From assembly GCA_004352715.1 (NCBI GenBank), contig SCFE01000006.1:2868349-2932348 (forward strand): a DNA stretch of 64,000 nt, read 5' to 3'. This document shows positions 32,596 to 47,500 of the stretch, piece after piece; position 1 is the stretch's first letter, and each line of letters opens with the position of its first letter. This stretch comes from Hofstenia miamia. Its lineage: Eukaryota; Xenacoelomorpha; Acoela. The notes beneath the pieces were generated by a model. That model did not search any database. It was given only the letters and a program-made list of their open reading frames with translations, and had not been told where the DNA came from. The translations under genes and the position numbers were made by a program.

Positions 32596-35500
32596 GTAAT
32601 TATTCATGTGCTACTTGTTATTAATTTACATTTTATATATTCGCTTTGTCAATTAAGAATCTCTGGGCATAAGCATACTTTTGACAACAACATTGAATAA
32701 TGAAGCTTCAGATTTCTAAGGCAGATAAAATTAATTCAATTACAAAATATAACTGTTTTATTATTCTAATATCACATATTAATTCTGTGCATTGCATCAT
32801 TTAATGAATACTAACATACTTCAAGCAGATTTTTCAACTATGAGGTATTGTGTTATTAAGTCGTGTAATGCCAAATTATACTTAAATAAACAAAATGTAT
32901 AATAAGTTGGAACTAATAATAATTATTATTGTTATGCCTAATCTTACGCAGTCTTCACTCTAAGCCTACTTTTTTATTGTTATTGACTATGAATTTACCC
33001 ATTTTCTTTCATTGGATATTTTCTAGGACATCAATCTAATCGAGAATCTTTGGAAACAAGACATTGAAAGGCATCCATCATTTGCCAATGAATTATATTT
33101 CCAACAATCATCAGGTATTACAAATGAAGCTATTTTATCTATGCATAATGCACACTATTTTCTTTGTAATTTTGAAATTACATTTTGATGCATTCGTTTA
33201 TCAAATTTAAAGTTAAGTGTATTCGCTCTAATCTTAAGATATTTGTTAATTAATTCTTAGAATTATCCATATCTGGTGTCAAAGTTGATAACGTTTCTTC
33301 CGACGAAGGCTTTGCTGAAATTCTGTCATCAGAAGACACACGCATTGTTAATCTTAATCCGCAGTTTTCTGTTGACAATATTGAACCAAGTGTAAACGAT
33401 CAATTAACAAATGATGTGATCGAAGATCTTTCAGATGGTCTTGTGCAAGAGACATCTGATATATCAGTTCCTGAGGCAACATGGTCGTCTCCTATTTCTC
33501 AAAATCTACCTCTGGATATTCCTGATCCTGATGGAATCTCTAATGATTGGATGTCGTCATTAGTAAGTGATCCTGTTCTCAGTGTTTCAGTTCCGCCAAA
33601 TAACTGTTCCTTCAATGAACTATTTGATGTTGATTCAGTAATCAACGAGTCATTTCCATTTGGAGCTGTCGGTGGACAACTTAGCCCCGAACTAGATTCA
33701 TCTGATATGAAAAATCTTCTATTTGAATGTGAAAATTTATTCAATGGGGAAGATTTTGATAAGAAAGATGAAAATGTGCAGCCTTCATCCAGCAATGCAC
33801 ATATAAATGGCTTACAAAACAAGATGAGGTAAATTTTTTTCTATTCAAATTTGTTATAGTTAGTTTATGTCTTTATATTGTGTAAATTTATAATGCATTA
33901 ATTAAGCAACTTATTGCAATTAAAATGCACATTTCGTTAATATTGAAACTTTTGGAGGTAAAATTTATACTGTATACATTCATCAGTTAGCATTTTTTCA
34001 AATTTATTTTCCTGCCCTACCAATTTTTCTTTGTTTTGTTTTGTTGATCACCTTTGTAAAAGGCTTACTCCAGGTGTTGGCTTTAATATATTGACACAAG
34101 GATTTAATTGTAGAGTTAGCATATCTGACTTCCCCTCATTACAATGTATATTTTTCAATAATTAATATGCTGTTTATCTAGAACGTCAACTTGTTAGTTT
34201 TATGTAATGATATTTTTATTTTTTTACCAAATAACTCGCTTTTCATTTGTATTTGATAAATATCTAGCTCATTAAATTCAAGTAAGCCCAAGTTGTTGTA
34301 ATAATATAACTGATGAAAATTCGTAACAGTGCATGTAGTAATAGTATTGTGCCGGTAATTTTTCTTTGCTTTTTTTAATTTCTTGCAAATTAAACTAGAA
34401 GAAATGATATATAGTGCTCGGCGATTTCTAAAAATTTGCTCGATTTCGGTTTTTGCTACTGCTATTGGTATTAGTAAAAAAGTTATTCAAGAGAAATATA
34501 TATTTTAAAGTATATTTTAATATCACTAAGTTAAGTTGTTAATCAATTACATTGAAATTACGTTTGAACTTGACAAGTATTTTAGCGTTATTGGGGACTG
34601 AAACTAAAAACTTGGTATTTATTTTTTTCTCGGTTCGGTTTCAGTTTTCAGTGAAAACCGCGGTTTCGGTCTAGTTCGATATGCCCTGTGCCCAAATGAT
34701 TCTAGCCTTTTGTGTTGAAAATAGACTTAGTGTATTTTTAATTTTAATTTAATTAACGTTTTCAGGTAAAACTGATACAGCGTTATGCATAATAGTTCGT
34801 ACTCTAATGTCTTTCATATTAACCTATACTTTGAAAGTGTGAATGCTTAATTTCAGAATGTACCTGTTAGTATTTAGGTCTAAGCTTAACATTTTTAAAA
34901 TTTCTGGGCACTTATAACATTATTAACCTCAAAATGCGCTGTAAAAATATTTCCTTCGAAATACGAAAAATTATAGTTTCAAAATTCCTGGAAAAACTCT
35001 TCAGAAAAAAATTTACGATATTCTTCAATTATCAAAGCAAACAGTATTTTTAATTATTTCACAATATAAAAGTACGGCTAAATTGGCAATTAGCAAAACC
35101 AGGGTGCACCTCTAAACACTTCAAATAGCCTAACCCTAACCCGGGCAAATTTAACCCGTCTTTCCGGTTTGCCGTCGTTTGACGTCAAAGCAGTTTAAAG
35201 TAGATAGGATAGATTGATATTTTGTACATGAATCCACAATTCACTGAATTTTAAACAAATATGGGTTATATGCTTGCTTAAAATTGGAATAATTATATAG
35301 TCCGAACTATTATGCACAAGGCTGTATGTAAGACAGGATCTTTTGCTATATTTAGAAGAACAAAGTGATAAAATTAAATATAATTATTTTTATATATTAG
35401 GTGATTTATTTAGTTAGTTGAAATACTTAGAAACCTATATTTGACCTATTGAAATGCAATAAAAATTTTTTCTTTTGTATTCTTATCACCTATGAATTTT

Positions 35501-38500
35501 TTGTAAAATTTACCGGTAGCTAGTCGTTAACTAAGACATTGATTTAGCAATAATAATTTTTGTAAATAGCTAAACATGCATGCCGGTCTAGTGAAATCCA
35601 CTATAAAGGAATATTTTGCAAATTAATAATTTTAAGTTAAAAAATTAATAATTTTTAGTTGCATGTTTTGTAGCGTTTAATTTTCAATTGTTAAACTATT
35701 CTTAACATATACATGCAACCAATAGAATATATTGTTAAATTTCCTTAATAAACTTGTACTTGAAGTTTGAAAGTTTAATTATAACATTATATAATGTTGA
35801 AATAGCTATTAATTATACATATATATATATATATATATATATAAATATGCAGAAAAATTTATATAGAATATTGAATTTTAAGGGTTTATAACAAATTGAA
35901 ACCTGTTCTAACCAGAAGATTCAATTTTCTCATTTTTAAATAAAATTTCTAATAATATAAATTTATATACAAAATATAAATATTTTCGGGCTGTAATCTA
36001 CCATTCTTTATTGTTACGTTTTATTAATATTTTGTTTTTCCTTTAAACAGGGGATGCTAATTTAATTTCTATTCTGTGTAAATGTCAAACATGTCAAAGT
36101 TGACATAATTTTAAACACAGATTTGATGCGCATCTAAATTTTCTCTCATTTTTAAAACCAAATCCATTATGCTATTTCAATGTGTTAAGCCAGGAATTCG
36201 GTTATTGACTATTATCTTCTCCATCGATGACAGAAGTTCCTCTATAAAACATGAGAAACATCGTTTGATTAAAAATGCATTAAAAAATATGCATCAAAAA
36301 CTTGTTCGTTTGACTCCTCATATATTTCGATAGGGTCACCTTAATGAATAATTGTATCTTAATGCAACCGGCCTTCGATTTAGTTATCCTCAAATATATC
36401 TTATTTAATAGAGTACAAATGGGTCTGCATGGAGCTCTATATCCAGAGCTCCATGCGGGTCTGTTACAAAATTAAAAAATCGATCGAACGTACAAATTTA
36501 TACTTTCATAGAGAGCCAAAATTTGCTTTGTGTACATTGTGCAACAATTTTTCTTCGCAGTGTCTTTGTATTCAAGAAAATATGCTTAAGAGCAATCTGT
36601 CAGAGGTATTACATAGATTTGTATGATTCTCAACTCGTTGCTAATTCATATATTTTATCGAAAATATGCAATATATCTGAAAACAAACCCTTATATTTAT
36701 TTATTCGTCCAATTGCTTTAAATTACAAAAAAATATATACAGTATAGTTTATCTGACGAGTTTAACTGTTTTAACTTAATCATGTGCAAATAGTATACGA
36801 TCTGTCGCACTTACACATATATAAAAATGTGAAATATTTAACATCTATTTCCAGTGTTTATGTATTTTAAAGAATGTTTCGCTACATGATAGTATTTATC
36901 CCCATCGCCGTTGTATTTGACAGATATCATATCATGTTTATCGTTTGTACGTCCGACAGATTCTGNNNNNNNNNNNNNNNNNNNNNNNNNNNNNNNNNNN
37001 NNNNNNNNNNNNNNNNNNNNNNNNNNNNNNNNNNNNNNNNNNNNNNNNNNNNNNNNNNNNNNNNNNNNNNNNNNNNNNNNNNNNNNNNNNNNNNNNNNNN
37101 NNNNNNNNNNNNNNNNNNNNNNNNNNNNNNNNNNNNNNNNNNNNNNNNNNNNNNNNNNNNNNNNNNNNNNNNNNNNNNNNNNNNNNNNNNNNNNNNNNNN
37201 NNNNNNNNNNNNNNNNNNNNNNNNNNNNNNNNNNNNNNNNNNNNNNNNNNNNNNNNNNNNNNNNNNNNNNNNNNNNNNNNNNNNNNNNNNNNNNNNNNNN
37301 NNNNNNNNNNNNNNNNNNNNNNNNNNNNNNNNNNNNNNNNNNNNNNNNNNNNNNNNNNNNNNNNNNNNNNNNNNNNNNNNNNNNNNNNNNNNNNNNNNNN
37401 NNNNNNNNNNNNNNNNNNNNNNNNNNNNNNNNNNNNNNNNNNNNNNNNNNNNNNNNNNNNNNNNNNNNNNNNNNNNNNNNNNNNNNNNNNNNNNNNNNNN
37501 NNNNNNNNNNNNNNNNNNNNNNNNNNNNNNNNNNNNNNNNNNNNNNNNNNNNNNNNNNNNNNNNNNNNNNNNNNNNNNNNNNNNNNNNNNNNNNNNNNNN
37601 NNNNNNNNNNNNNNNNNNNNNNNNNNNNNNNNNNNNNNNNNNNNNNNNNNNNNNNNNNNNNNNNNNNNNNNNNNNNNNNNNNNNNNNNNNNNNNNNNNNN
37701 NNNNNNNNNNNNNNNNNNNNNNNNNNNNNNNNNNNNNNNNNNNNNNNNNNNNNNNNNNNNNNNNNNNNNNNNNNNNNNNNNNNNNNNNNNNNNNNNNNNN
37801 NNNNNNNNNNNNNNNNNNNNNNNNNNNNNNNNNNNNNNNNNNNNNNNNNNNNNNNNNNNNNNNNNNNNNNNNNNNNNNNNNNNNNNNNNNNNNNNNNNNN
37901 NNNNNNNNNNNNNNNNNNNNNNNNNNNNNNNNNNNNNNNNNNNNNNNNNNNNNNNNNNNNNNNNNTCAATCTAGAGAAGCTACATTTTTTTCATTCACTC
38001 AGTCGTTATTTGACCGGTTTTAGACCAGTTCAAACTGGCCGGTCATAAAATACTGACCCGACCCGACCGGCACTGGTCTGACCGGTGCCGGTCACGCCGG
38101 TTGACCCAACCGGTTTACACCTATGATCTGGCAACAGCCAAGTGTCTAATATATCGATGTAAAACATGTGTTCAGAAGAAGATTTCAAATGAATCGACTC
38201 GGAAAATTATTCATGATACTATCAAAGATACTTTACCAGTAGCTATTGATCACGTGTTAAAATTAAACGCTTCGAATATTCATGAATCAGTCGACACAAT
38301 TTCGCCTCTGGAAGTGAAAAATTCCTTGTCAGTAATACACTCTGTTTTTTCATCTATTTCCACTGATCTGAAAGGAAAGAATTCTGGCAATGGGAGTATT
38401 AGTCGTTGCTATCTCTGAGGAACCTGTTAATGGGAATGAAGGATCCACTACTGTGTCTGGCAGTAGGCGTTCTAAACCCAACCAATATTTCTCAGCTGAT

Positions 38501-41500
38501 CCGGATGTCGCATGTGGTATCAGAATCAAGAAAATGCCCGAGATAACTGGTAAATCTGTGGCAAGCCATTTAGAAGCTGAAAAGAAGCAAATGGACTTCT
38601 TTTTAAAACATATGGGATTGATAAACGATGTACAAATTGTTAACTTCTATAGAATTGGCAAGCATAGAACTGATCATGATACGACCAGACACCGTTCTTT
38701 AATTGTCAAGTCCTCTCCAATACAAGATCGTCCTTTCTAAAGCTGGTCAGTTGAAATCATATGGGGAAAAGATCTATATGAGCCGCCAATTAATAACGGA
38801 AGAAGCATCATTGGAACGGAAACTGTTTGCTAGAAAATACGATTTACTCAAGGATGGACAATCCGGAAGAAACATCAAAATTCGCAACCTAAACTGTATG
38901 TTGACGATGTAGATGTACCAATCCCAGAAGGTTGACTATCTAAGCCTCCTTTTCGTTTCATGTTAATTAAGAAACCTTTTGCTGCTGCCCAACTTAAGAC
39001 TGACCTTCGTTCTCTGAATATCAATATTTGTGCTGTGACGGAGACTTGCCTTTCGGATGAATTTGACAACAGATTTGTTTCTATCCCTAATTATAATGTC
39101 TATCGCAAGGATCGCTGCGAAGCCTCTTCTAATAAGCGCTTTGTGGGCAGAGTTGCAATGTATATTTCTCATCATTTTCCTGCTGAAATTATTTGTCGTG
39201 CTAACTCAGACCTGTTCGAAATCCTCTGGCTTCCAGTCCACATCAAGTCTGGCTGTTTCATATTTGTTACCTTCTATTATCCTGTCGACGCTGTGAATGA
39301 CTGCGCCGTCTCTGAACACATTATTAACACTGTTGATGACATTCTTTGTTCCTGTCCGCATGTTACTTTTGTTCTTGCTGGTGATTTAAGCCACTTCAAT
39401 ATTCAGCTAATCACCAATGCTTCCCACTTGACTCAGATAACGAATTTTCCTACTCGTGGACGAGCTTCCCTTGACCATGTTTTTGTCAGCAATCCTGGTG
39501 TTTTCTCTGATGTTGCCACAGTCACGCTTACTATCCCTTCTGATCACCTTGGTAACATCGCTACCAATATAGATGACAGGTCGCATACACGCGCTGGTTA
39601 CTTCCGTCTTATCAAAGGCTCGGCTGTTGGTGCCTTAAACCTGGCCTTAGATAACTTCGATTTCTCCTTCCTTCTGCAACATTCCGACATTGATTATATT
39701 GTCGATACTCTTGTCAGCATTATCCGTGGTTTCCTTTCTAGATATTGTCCGCTGAAACGTGTCATTATCAAGGACAGGAACCCCCGTATTTCACACCGTT
39801 GATAAAATTCCTCCTCAAGAAGCGCCGTGATTTTGTCTCAAAACGTCGTTTCCAAGAAGTTGGTTGCATCACCGAACGCTTCCGTTGCCTTATTTTTAAT
39901 GTGAGACACTCCAGTCAGCGCGGTAGTCGTGTCTGGTGGAATTCTGTCAACAAGTTGATTGGTAGACATCGTGTTACTCCCCCTGAGAGTGAATTTACTC
40001 CTATGATCTTAATGATTATTATGCTAGTGTCAGTACTGCCAATGATTACCAAGTCCCGCCGTTGTCAAGCACTTCTGGCCATTCGCCTCCCTCTATTTCG
40101 TGCATGCAGTTTTACAATGCTCTCAAAGGTGTGAAACGCGCCAGCGCTGGCTCATTCGCAATAACTTTCACAATCTGAGTGAAGTCGTTACTCATGTTTC
40201 CAATTTGTCTTTATCAAATTGTTGCTTCCCTGCTCACTTCAAGAAGTCGGTCATTCATCCTATTGCGAAAGTCCCGCGACCAGCTGACAAGAAAGCCTCT
40301 AGACCGGTGTCAGTCACTCCTATCCTTTCCCGTGTTTTTGAGTGCATCTTTTACCATAATTTCATTAGTAACGCCTTTACCAAATGGCTTCATTCATGCC
40401 AATTTGGCTTCTGTAAATCTTGTTCTACTGAACATGCACTGATCAAATTGCAGAATGATGTCACCAACTTTCGTAAAGATGGTTATGATTACGTTCGCAT
40501 TTTTGATATGGACATGTCAGAGGCGTTTGACACGATTTCTCATGTTTCCATTATCAATGCTCTGAGCACAGTGCCTGATGTCAACCCCTATGTCATTAAT
40601 CTTTTCCGCAGCTTCCTGGCTGAAAGAGCTATTTGTACTGTGTTCAATGATGTTACTTCTTCGTTCCGTAGTACCAATAAAGGTGTACCACAGGGCACTG
40701 TTAGTGGTCCTTTTATGTACAATGCTGGTACGAACGACGTCGCTGTTTGCAACAGTTTCTTTACTCATACTCTGTCTGCTCTTGCTGATGACAGCAATGT
40801 GTCATTCCAGAAAAAATGTCCTCAGATGACTGTTCATTTAATATCAGTGGCTATATTGATTATTTCAATAATCGGAACCTGCATGTCAACAGTGCCAAAT
40901 GTAAAGAGCTTATTATTCCGTTCAAGGCAAATATTGTTGTCCACAGAGATTCTTAATATTCAACGTGTTTCGCTCCTGAAATTCCTTGGTTTTACATTTG
41001 ACGGAAAGTTTTCTTTCCGTAGCCACATTCACAAATCCGTCAATTGTGCTTTTATTGTTTTGCATCGGATTTATCGTCTTCAACAAATGAATTTTGCTCC
41101 TTACGAGTTAAAACTGATGTATAATAGCTTAGTGCTTAGTAGGGTCAGTTACGGTCTTTCTGTGTAGGGCGGTGAACCTAACTGTACACTCCAGCTTATT
41201 CATTCTGTACAGAGGCGATCCTGTAAACTGGGGATTCTGTCCTCTTTCACAAGTGTTCAGGAGCTGATAACAAAGAGTGTTCAGAGGCTGCTCGTTATTA
41301 TCATGGGGAACCTGGCTCATCTTCTCTTCTCATACGTCCCCAAGCGCACGAATTACGCACAAGTGAGAATGACAACCGACTGCCTGGTCCTACCTGCTGC
41401 ACACAGGAACGTGATCTCAGAATATGGCCTAATCGGGTACTAAGAATATCTGACCAATAGATGTATTTGTATTTTGTTAGATAAACGAATGTCTATTCGT

Positions 41501-44500
41501 TTATAATAAAGTTGTTGCTGTTGTTGTTGTTGTTAATATTATTTCCTGGGAGTTTAGAGATTTATTAAAATACTATCATTGACGCAAATTCCCTATATCA
41601 ATCAATAACAATAAATTCATTGCGATTTGTGTTTATAATATGAATACTTCACATAAATGATTGCCACCCTGTTGTATTTTGTAAAAATAACTTTAATATG
41701 AATAATTATTGCAGGGTTTCTCTTCTAAAAGAAACATAAAATGATTTGAATAAATGCTAAATGTTCGTTATAAACGATATAGGCATTGTATACAACATGT
41801 TATACTATCAAGATACACAGAATTTGCATAATAACAGAAATCTATTCATGAAAGCAGGTCTCATGAAGTCATATGTCACGCTTTGTGCAACACAACCATT
41901 CTTAACCCTCAAAATGTTACAGAAGATAATTACCACTAGTTTGATCATTCGCATAAACTCCAAATAAAGTAAACAACAATGAACCTTTGTAAGACTAGTT
42001 CTACAGATGTCAATGAAACAACAAACGTTTTTCTTTTAAAGTTACGAGCAGCTGCGAATTTTCAAAGTGGGTTTAATAAGGCGATTAAAATTTCTTCTTT
42101 TTGCGAGAAATGTTGTTGTGATGAATGGTGAAAAGATTTTTGCGTGTATATGTGATTTTTCAACATGAGAAGAGAACTATTATCATCACTATTTAATTTT
42201 CAAATTTTAAAATTTGCAACAAAATTTGGTAACTAGTGTCACTCAAGAAGTCAAATTTCAACATCATGTGTTGGATTTAATTCTCAAGCATTTCATGAAG
42301 TTTGCTGCCAAAACATCATCTCCCAATATTTCATACGAATTTATTGACAAACCATTACAAAATTATGATGAATTGAAAAGAAAGTTTCAACAAAGCACCT
42401 TCAGAATTTTAGAAAACTAATCTGAAGTCGCTTGAAGACATGCAGTATTTTTACGAACTCGGACAAGCTTTCAGATACTACCAACAGAATGGAGAGTTTT
42501 CGGTGATTGATTTTAAGACTCTTCCACATATGAGTAATGCCAGATGGAATTCAAGATGAATAATTGCCCTTCTTACATTTATATTAATACCTAAATACAG
42601 AGACTCACTCCTTCCTACATGTGAATTTGTAATAACTGGAGGCTGGATGGACGTATGGTTTTCAAACCACAAATTTAAAGAAAACAATTAAACAAACTTA
42701 AAAAAGGCAGTGAAAAGTTGCAAGAAAGCTGCTGAATGTTTTGAAAGGCATTTTTCAAAAAAAGAATCCGCTGTTAACACAACTGTGCTGAGTGTGTCAT
42801 CAAAGTGGTGCAAGATATACATAGCCAGAAACTAACCACGTTAACCCAAAAATTTATTTTATACAATGTATTGTGAAAACTCACAATTTTAAAGCACATT
42901 ATTATTGCAATACAACTTCCATTTGTGTACTGATTTCTAATACCGCATATTTCGCTATACGTATAATTACAAAATATGGACGTTCTTTGCTGGGGGAGGT
43001 TATTGCAAAAAAATCAACACTAAATACTGTATTTATTACCTTTAACATATTTCTCAGCTGATATGATTATGGTCATATGAAGTCGTAAAAATGTCATACC
43101 CTATGTTGTACTGATTTATTCTCATGTTTTGTTATATGCTATGCCTAAATGATGTGTGAGTGAGGCAAATTTACTTGTTATATATTACATATTAAATATG
43201 TTGTTTAGATGCGATCCAATTATTCTGAAGCCAAAAGAATCTTCACTAGGAACTCGGTTTTTGCAAGAATTGCATGATGATAGTTTTGATTCAACATCTG
43301 AAGAAAGTTTTCCATTGAAATCCATTAACAATAACTTGCCATATATGCCTTCTTTTCGCGAGCAGTGTATGGTTTACATTATCTTACTGCGGTGTATTAT
43401 TGATGAATAATTGTGTTTTTGCCTCGAATATGTGGGTTGCGTTGTGATTGTAATAATGAATTTAAATTAAAAAATTATGAGTGTAATTATTGAAATGTCC
43501 GTGCTGTCCAGTGGCGCACGCAAGGGAAGGTTCACTGTGGAATTTTCTCCTGTCAGCTTTAATTTTAATGTGCGTGATACATAGATTAGTGTAAAGCGAT
43601 TTGTTCAATGTCCATTAAAGTTAGAAATTTTGAATACGCCCTCGTAATGTTCAATTTTACATGTGTGCTTTAAAAGGCGATTTTGATTAGGTTCTTCTGA
43701 CGACAGTTCTCCTACCAAAAGCGATGCGCCAGATATGTATCGTGACTCAACATCTTATCTGGATAGTAATAATAAAAGACCAAAGCCTCATATTTCCTTT
43801 AATCACTCATACATTGCTTCATCGTTTCGCAAATCCGTTGAAAAAGGTGTTGATCATAATCCGTTGAAAAGGAAATTTTCGTTGTTGGGTAAATATTTTG
43901 TTGTTACTTCAGCATCAACCTTTTTGGTTGTATTCATTTTAACTGAAACTTCATATGTTAAGGCGTTCGAACATGTAATTGCTAAATTCTACTCTAAATA
44001 CACTCTCGTGATCTCAATAATATTTCTTTACTACAATCCTCAATTCTTTCATTCAATATTTTGAATTTGTAATGATAACATCTAGGAGAACATATGATAA
44101 TTTAGAGTTTTAAAATATGAATAAAGATGTTTCTGCGACATAATCACAAGAGAATTATAGATTTACAATTTTAATTAAGAAGAGTAAGCAATGTAATAGC
44201 CATTTACCAGGCTATTGGTTTCCTGAACAAAATAACCTCAAACAGTCTAATGTCCTTCTAAATGGAAAAACCGTTTTCCGTATTTTCCCAAAAAATTGCA
44301 TGTGTGTCATAAGAAATTTGAAAATCGTGAGCCATGGATAAATCTATTGATGAACGTACTTGAATGCAATGCTGAAATTTTATACTAAAGTGTATTGAAA
44401 TATTTGAAAAGGTTCACTATTTTTCTTTGAAAATTCAGAATTTTTTTAATTAATTACAAAGTTCTCAAAAAATTGATAGGAGGTTAATGCTAAGAAAACT

Positions 44501-47500
44501 ATAATTTTTATAATTAAACAACAAATGCAATTATTTGTTTTTCACATTAAGATTTAACACACTGTTAGACGCTAAAATCTTCATATATGTATTAATTATT
44601 TGCTTAGTCAATATAGTTTTTTACTAATTGAATGGACAATCTCTGAAGTTTTGAAATATTTGTTTCATTTTTAGAAGAATATTCCGATTCAAGTTCAAGT
44701 GAAGATAGATTCGATTCCACTGAGAGCCTTCTAAAGTCTCGTCGTAAAGACATTGATCATGAACGCGCTCGCGAGTTAAAACTTCCTTTTACGGTTGAGG
44801 AAATAGTTCAACTACCTTATAATGAATTTGCGCGCTATATTAGCAATCATCAACTCAGTGAAAGACAACTTCAGCTTGTTCGTGACATTCGAAGACGAGG
44901 TAATAAACTCTTATTTTTCTTCTTTAAAATATATCATTTTATGTATATATTTATTTTTTGTTTCATTCACTGCTAATGAAATTGTAGAATTTTAATTAAG
45001 GAAATGAGTTTTTATTGAAATTTTGTCATATATTTATGGAAATATTTTCATTACTACTTTGCCATTTTAACTTTTGACGAATTGACTTCGGAACTCGTAG
45101 GCTAATGTCAATTTTTCATAATGGTATAGGAATATATTCATTTCCGCTTAATATACTAATTATGCATAAATCAATGCAAAAATAGACAAATATCTTTACG
45201 AAATGAATAGTTTTCTGGCTTCTTTAACGTGACATTTTTTCTTGTCACACCTAATAACATTGCATGTAAATATATGCGTGCTTTATCCATTCCAACCGAT
45301 CTCTTGGAAATCCTATTTTTAATGTTTGCTTGTTATCACATACATTGTACTCTCCAAAGAAATGTAAACACACTATATCCACGGTATTTAGATGTGGGCG
45401 CTCCCACATTTTCAGGAAATTTTATTCGAAATTGATTTGAATCTGATGAACAAAATTGTTTACTAGACTATAAATTCCTAATTTTTTGAACGTTTTATAA
45501 TTTAAGAATTCCCATAAAATCTCATGGAAATGTTAGTCTTATCTATCCCATCCATTGGATAACTGATTATTTCTTTTAGATAGTTATTTAGCAGTTTCTT
45601 TTAACAAAGCGCAACAATTGAGTTTAGTAGGGAATAATATTTCATGGTGTTCGTGCTGCATTGAAATCAGGAACTGCCTTGAACTGTTTGCAAATGCAAA
45701 GTTACTGCCTTTAATACCATAAAAAGTTGACATGAAATATAGCGTTAAGTATAAGAAAACTCGTAAAAGTAAAATGTAAGGCACCCTGTAGATAGGTTTG
45801 CATGTAGTACAGTATTTTGCACTTTTGTCCATTACGAGATGTTTACGTCTAGCACATCGAATTGGCTTCCGGCCACCTCCCACCAAATATTTTCAACCCA
45901 AGTATATAATGCCATTATGATAAGATTTGTTTCATTCTACTATACATTTTATACTATGTCATTTTAAATACATGGTGTCTCAAAATTCACGCAACACTTT
46001 AAATTGCTGTAAATTGCTTCAGTTACTTTCTTTTCTCATATTTTTTTTCAATTTGTAGAACACGAGCATGAATTTTGTTCAACATACTCATTTTTATTAC
46101 TTGACATTGTTTTCGCATCAATTTTAAAAGTAAAAATTTACTTATGCTCATCGTCATAAAATAGTATAGCCAAAACAAACGCGTTGATCGATTAAGCATC
46201 ACACGGATGTGGAGATGTGTTATAATTTCACATACAGCCAGGTAACTGCATTTGTTTCCTTTTCGCCTCAGCACTTCTCTGTGACTGCCAGAGCATTACT
46301 ATCCAGTGTCTTCCAATGAATGGATCATTGTAAGAAAATATCCTAATCTATGACTAGCTTATTCACCTGATCGGGGCCCCATTAGACTATTACTTTTTGG
46401 GAATTGTGTTTATCGCTGCTTCACTTCAACAAGAGGAATTACGGAAGTGATTGTAGAAAACTACAAGGGTGGGCTAGAGTGCAAAGGATTAGCTACATCT
46501 ATAGTTTTGAAAGCTATGGAGATGAGTCATTAACTTTTCAGACCACCAAATTTATTAGCAAAAATGTCCCAGTGCTTAGTGCTTTTATACTGCACTTCAT
46601 CAAATTCATTATAAAAATGTTTTATTCTTTGACTGCTTCAATAACATTAGCTTTTCAGTCTTCATAAATTTCAATCCAATTCTTCCTTAGCACTATATTC
46701 CTTAGCGGTATTCAACTTTAAAGAACTTTTAAACCCTTCCCATTAAATGATTAAACATGTAAATCAGCACAAAATTTAAGTATTGCTTACATAACTTTGT
46801 TTAAGCCTATTGCACTATGCATTCAGTTGTGTTATTGGAATATTGATTAATTATCTTACGATCAGCTAATTCAATTCGTAAAACGTACTAGATATATTTA
46901 AATCCTAGTAATGCCACTATTTTTACTTAAATATATTTTTTCGCGAAATAAAAATTCTGTAAAGGATTATTTTATATTGTGGTACTATTATGCTTCTTTC
47001 TATACATTTCTGTGGTTGCTGTGGTTTTCATAAATACTAAAGTAAATTGTTTATTCTAATTGCTATATCATTGTAACATATTTGTATCATGTCAATTGTT
47101 TTGAACATTTTTTATGTGTATGCTAACTTACAATAAGATTTTTAGGACGTAACAAACGTGCCGCGCAAAATTCAAGACAAAAGAAACTGGACGAGATCGC
47201 AGTAATGGCAAATAGAGTTGATCGTTATTCTGAAAAGAAAAATTTGGTTCTTTTGGAGAGAAATTCCATTAAATCTCAATTACTCAATTCTCTTGATGAG
47301 TTTGTTTTTTTACTATTTATAAGCATTCTTACATGGAATGTGTACATATTCACTTTTCATTATAAACTTCTTGTGTTTTATTGATAATGTAAAACATTTT
47401 AGATATGAGCGCGTTTATATGCAGCTTATGAACCGTTTAAATTTGGATCCTTCTACATACACTATTGAAGATTCTCCTTCAGGGGCTTTGCGTATTACAC

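Larger units (their letters stand above)
38126..41535 (+). mobile_element. CR1/L2-like LINE in CNC-bZIP intron 3
   Basis: Plus-strand non-LTR retrotransposon with an ORF1-like part (about 38130-38930), endonuclease (38960-39802), reverse transcriptase (about 39745-41167) and a C-terminal tail in another frame to about 41450. AATAAA (41505) and a (GTT)n tail (41511-41534) follow. A short 3' microsatellite in place of poly(A) is typical of CR1/L2-type elements. Base composition is nearer 45% GC, well above its surroundings. Frameshifts in each ORF mean this copy cannot move by itself, but the damage is light, so it is fairly young. Confidence 0.85.

Noticed and set aside
33499-33822. Minus-strand frame of 107 codons
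   Set aside because: It is the antisense shadow of CNC-bZIP exon 3.
34419-34691. Another hAT MITE in CNC-bZIP intron 3
   Set aside because: The ends resemble hAT termini only loosely and no 8-bp duplication could be matched.
43372-43377. Alternative donor for CNC-bZIP exon 4
   Set aside because: It gives the wrong phase for exon 5, whereas GTATGG at 43367 fits.
45584-45886. Minus-strand frame with several Cys residues, suggestive of a zinc finger
   Set aside because: Cys/His spacing fits no known finger, and it lies inside a CNC-bZIP intron on the opposite strand.
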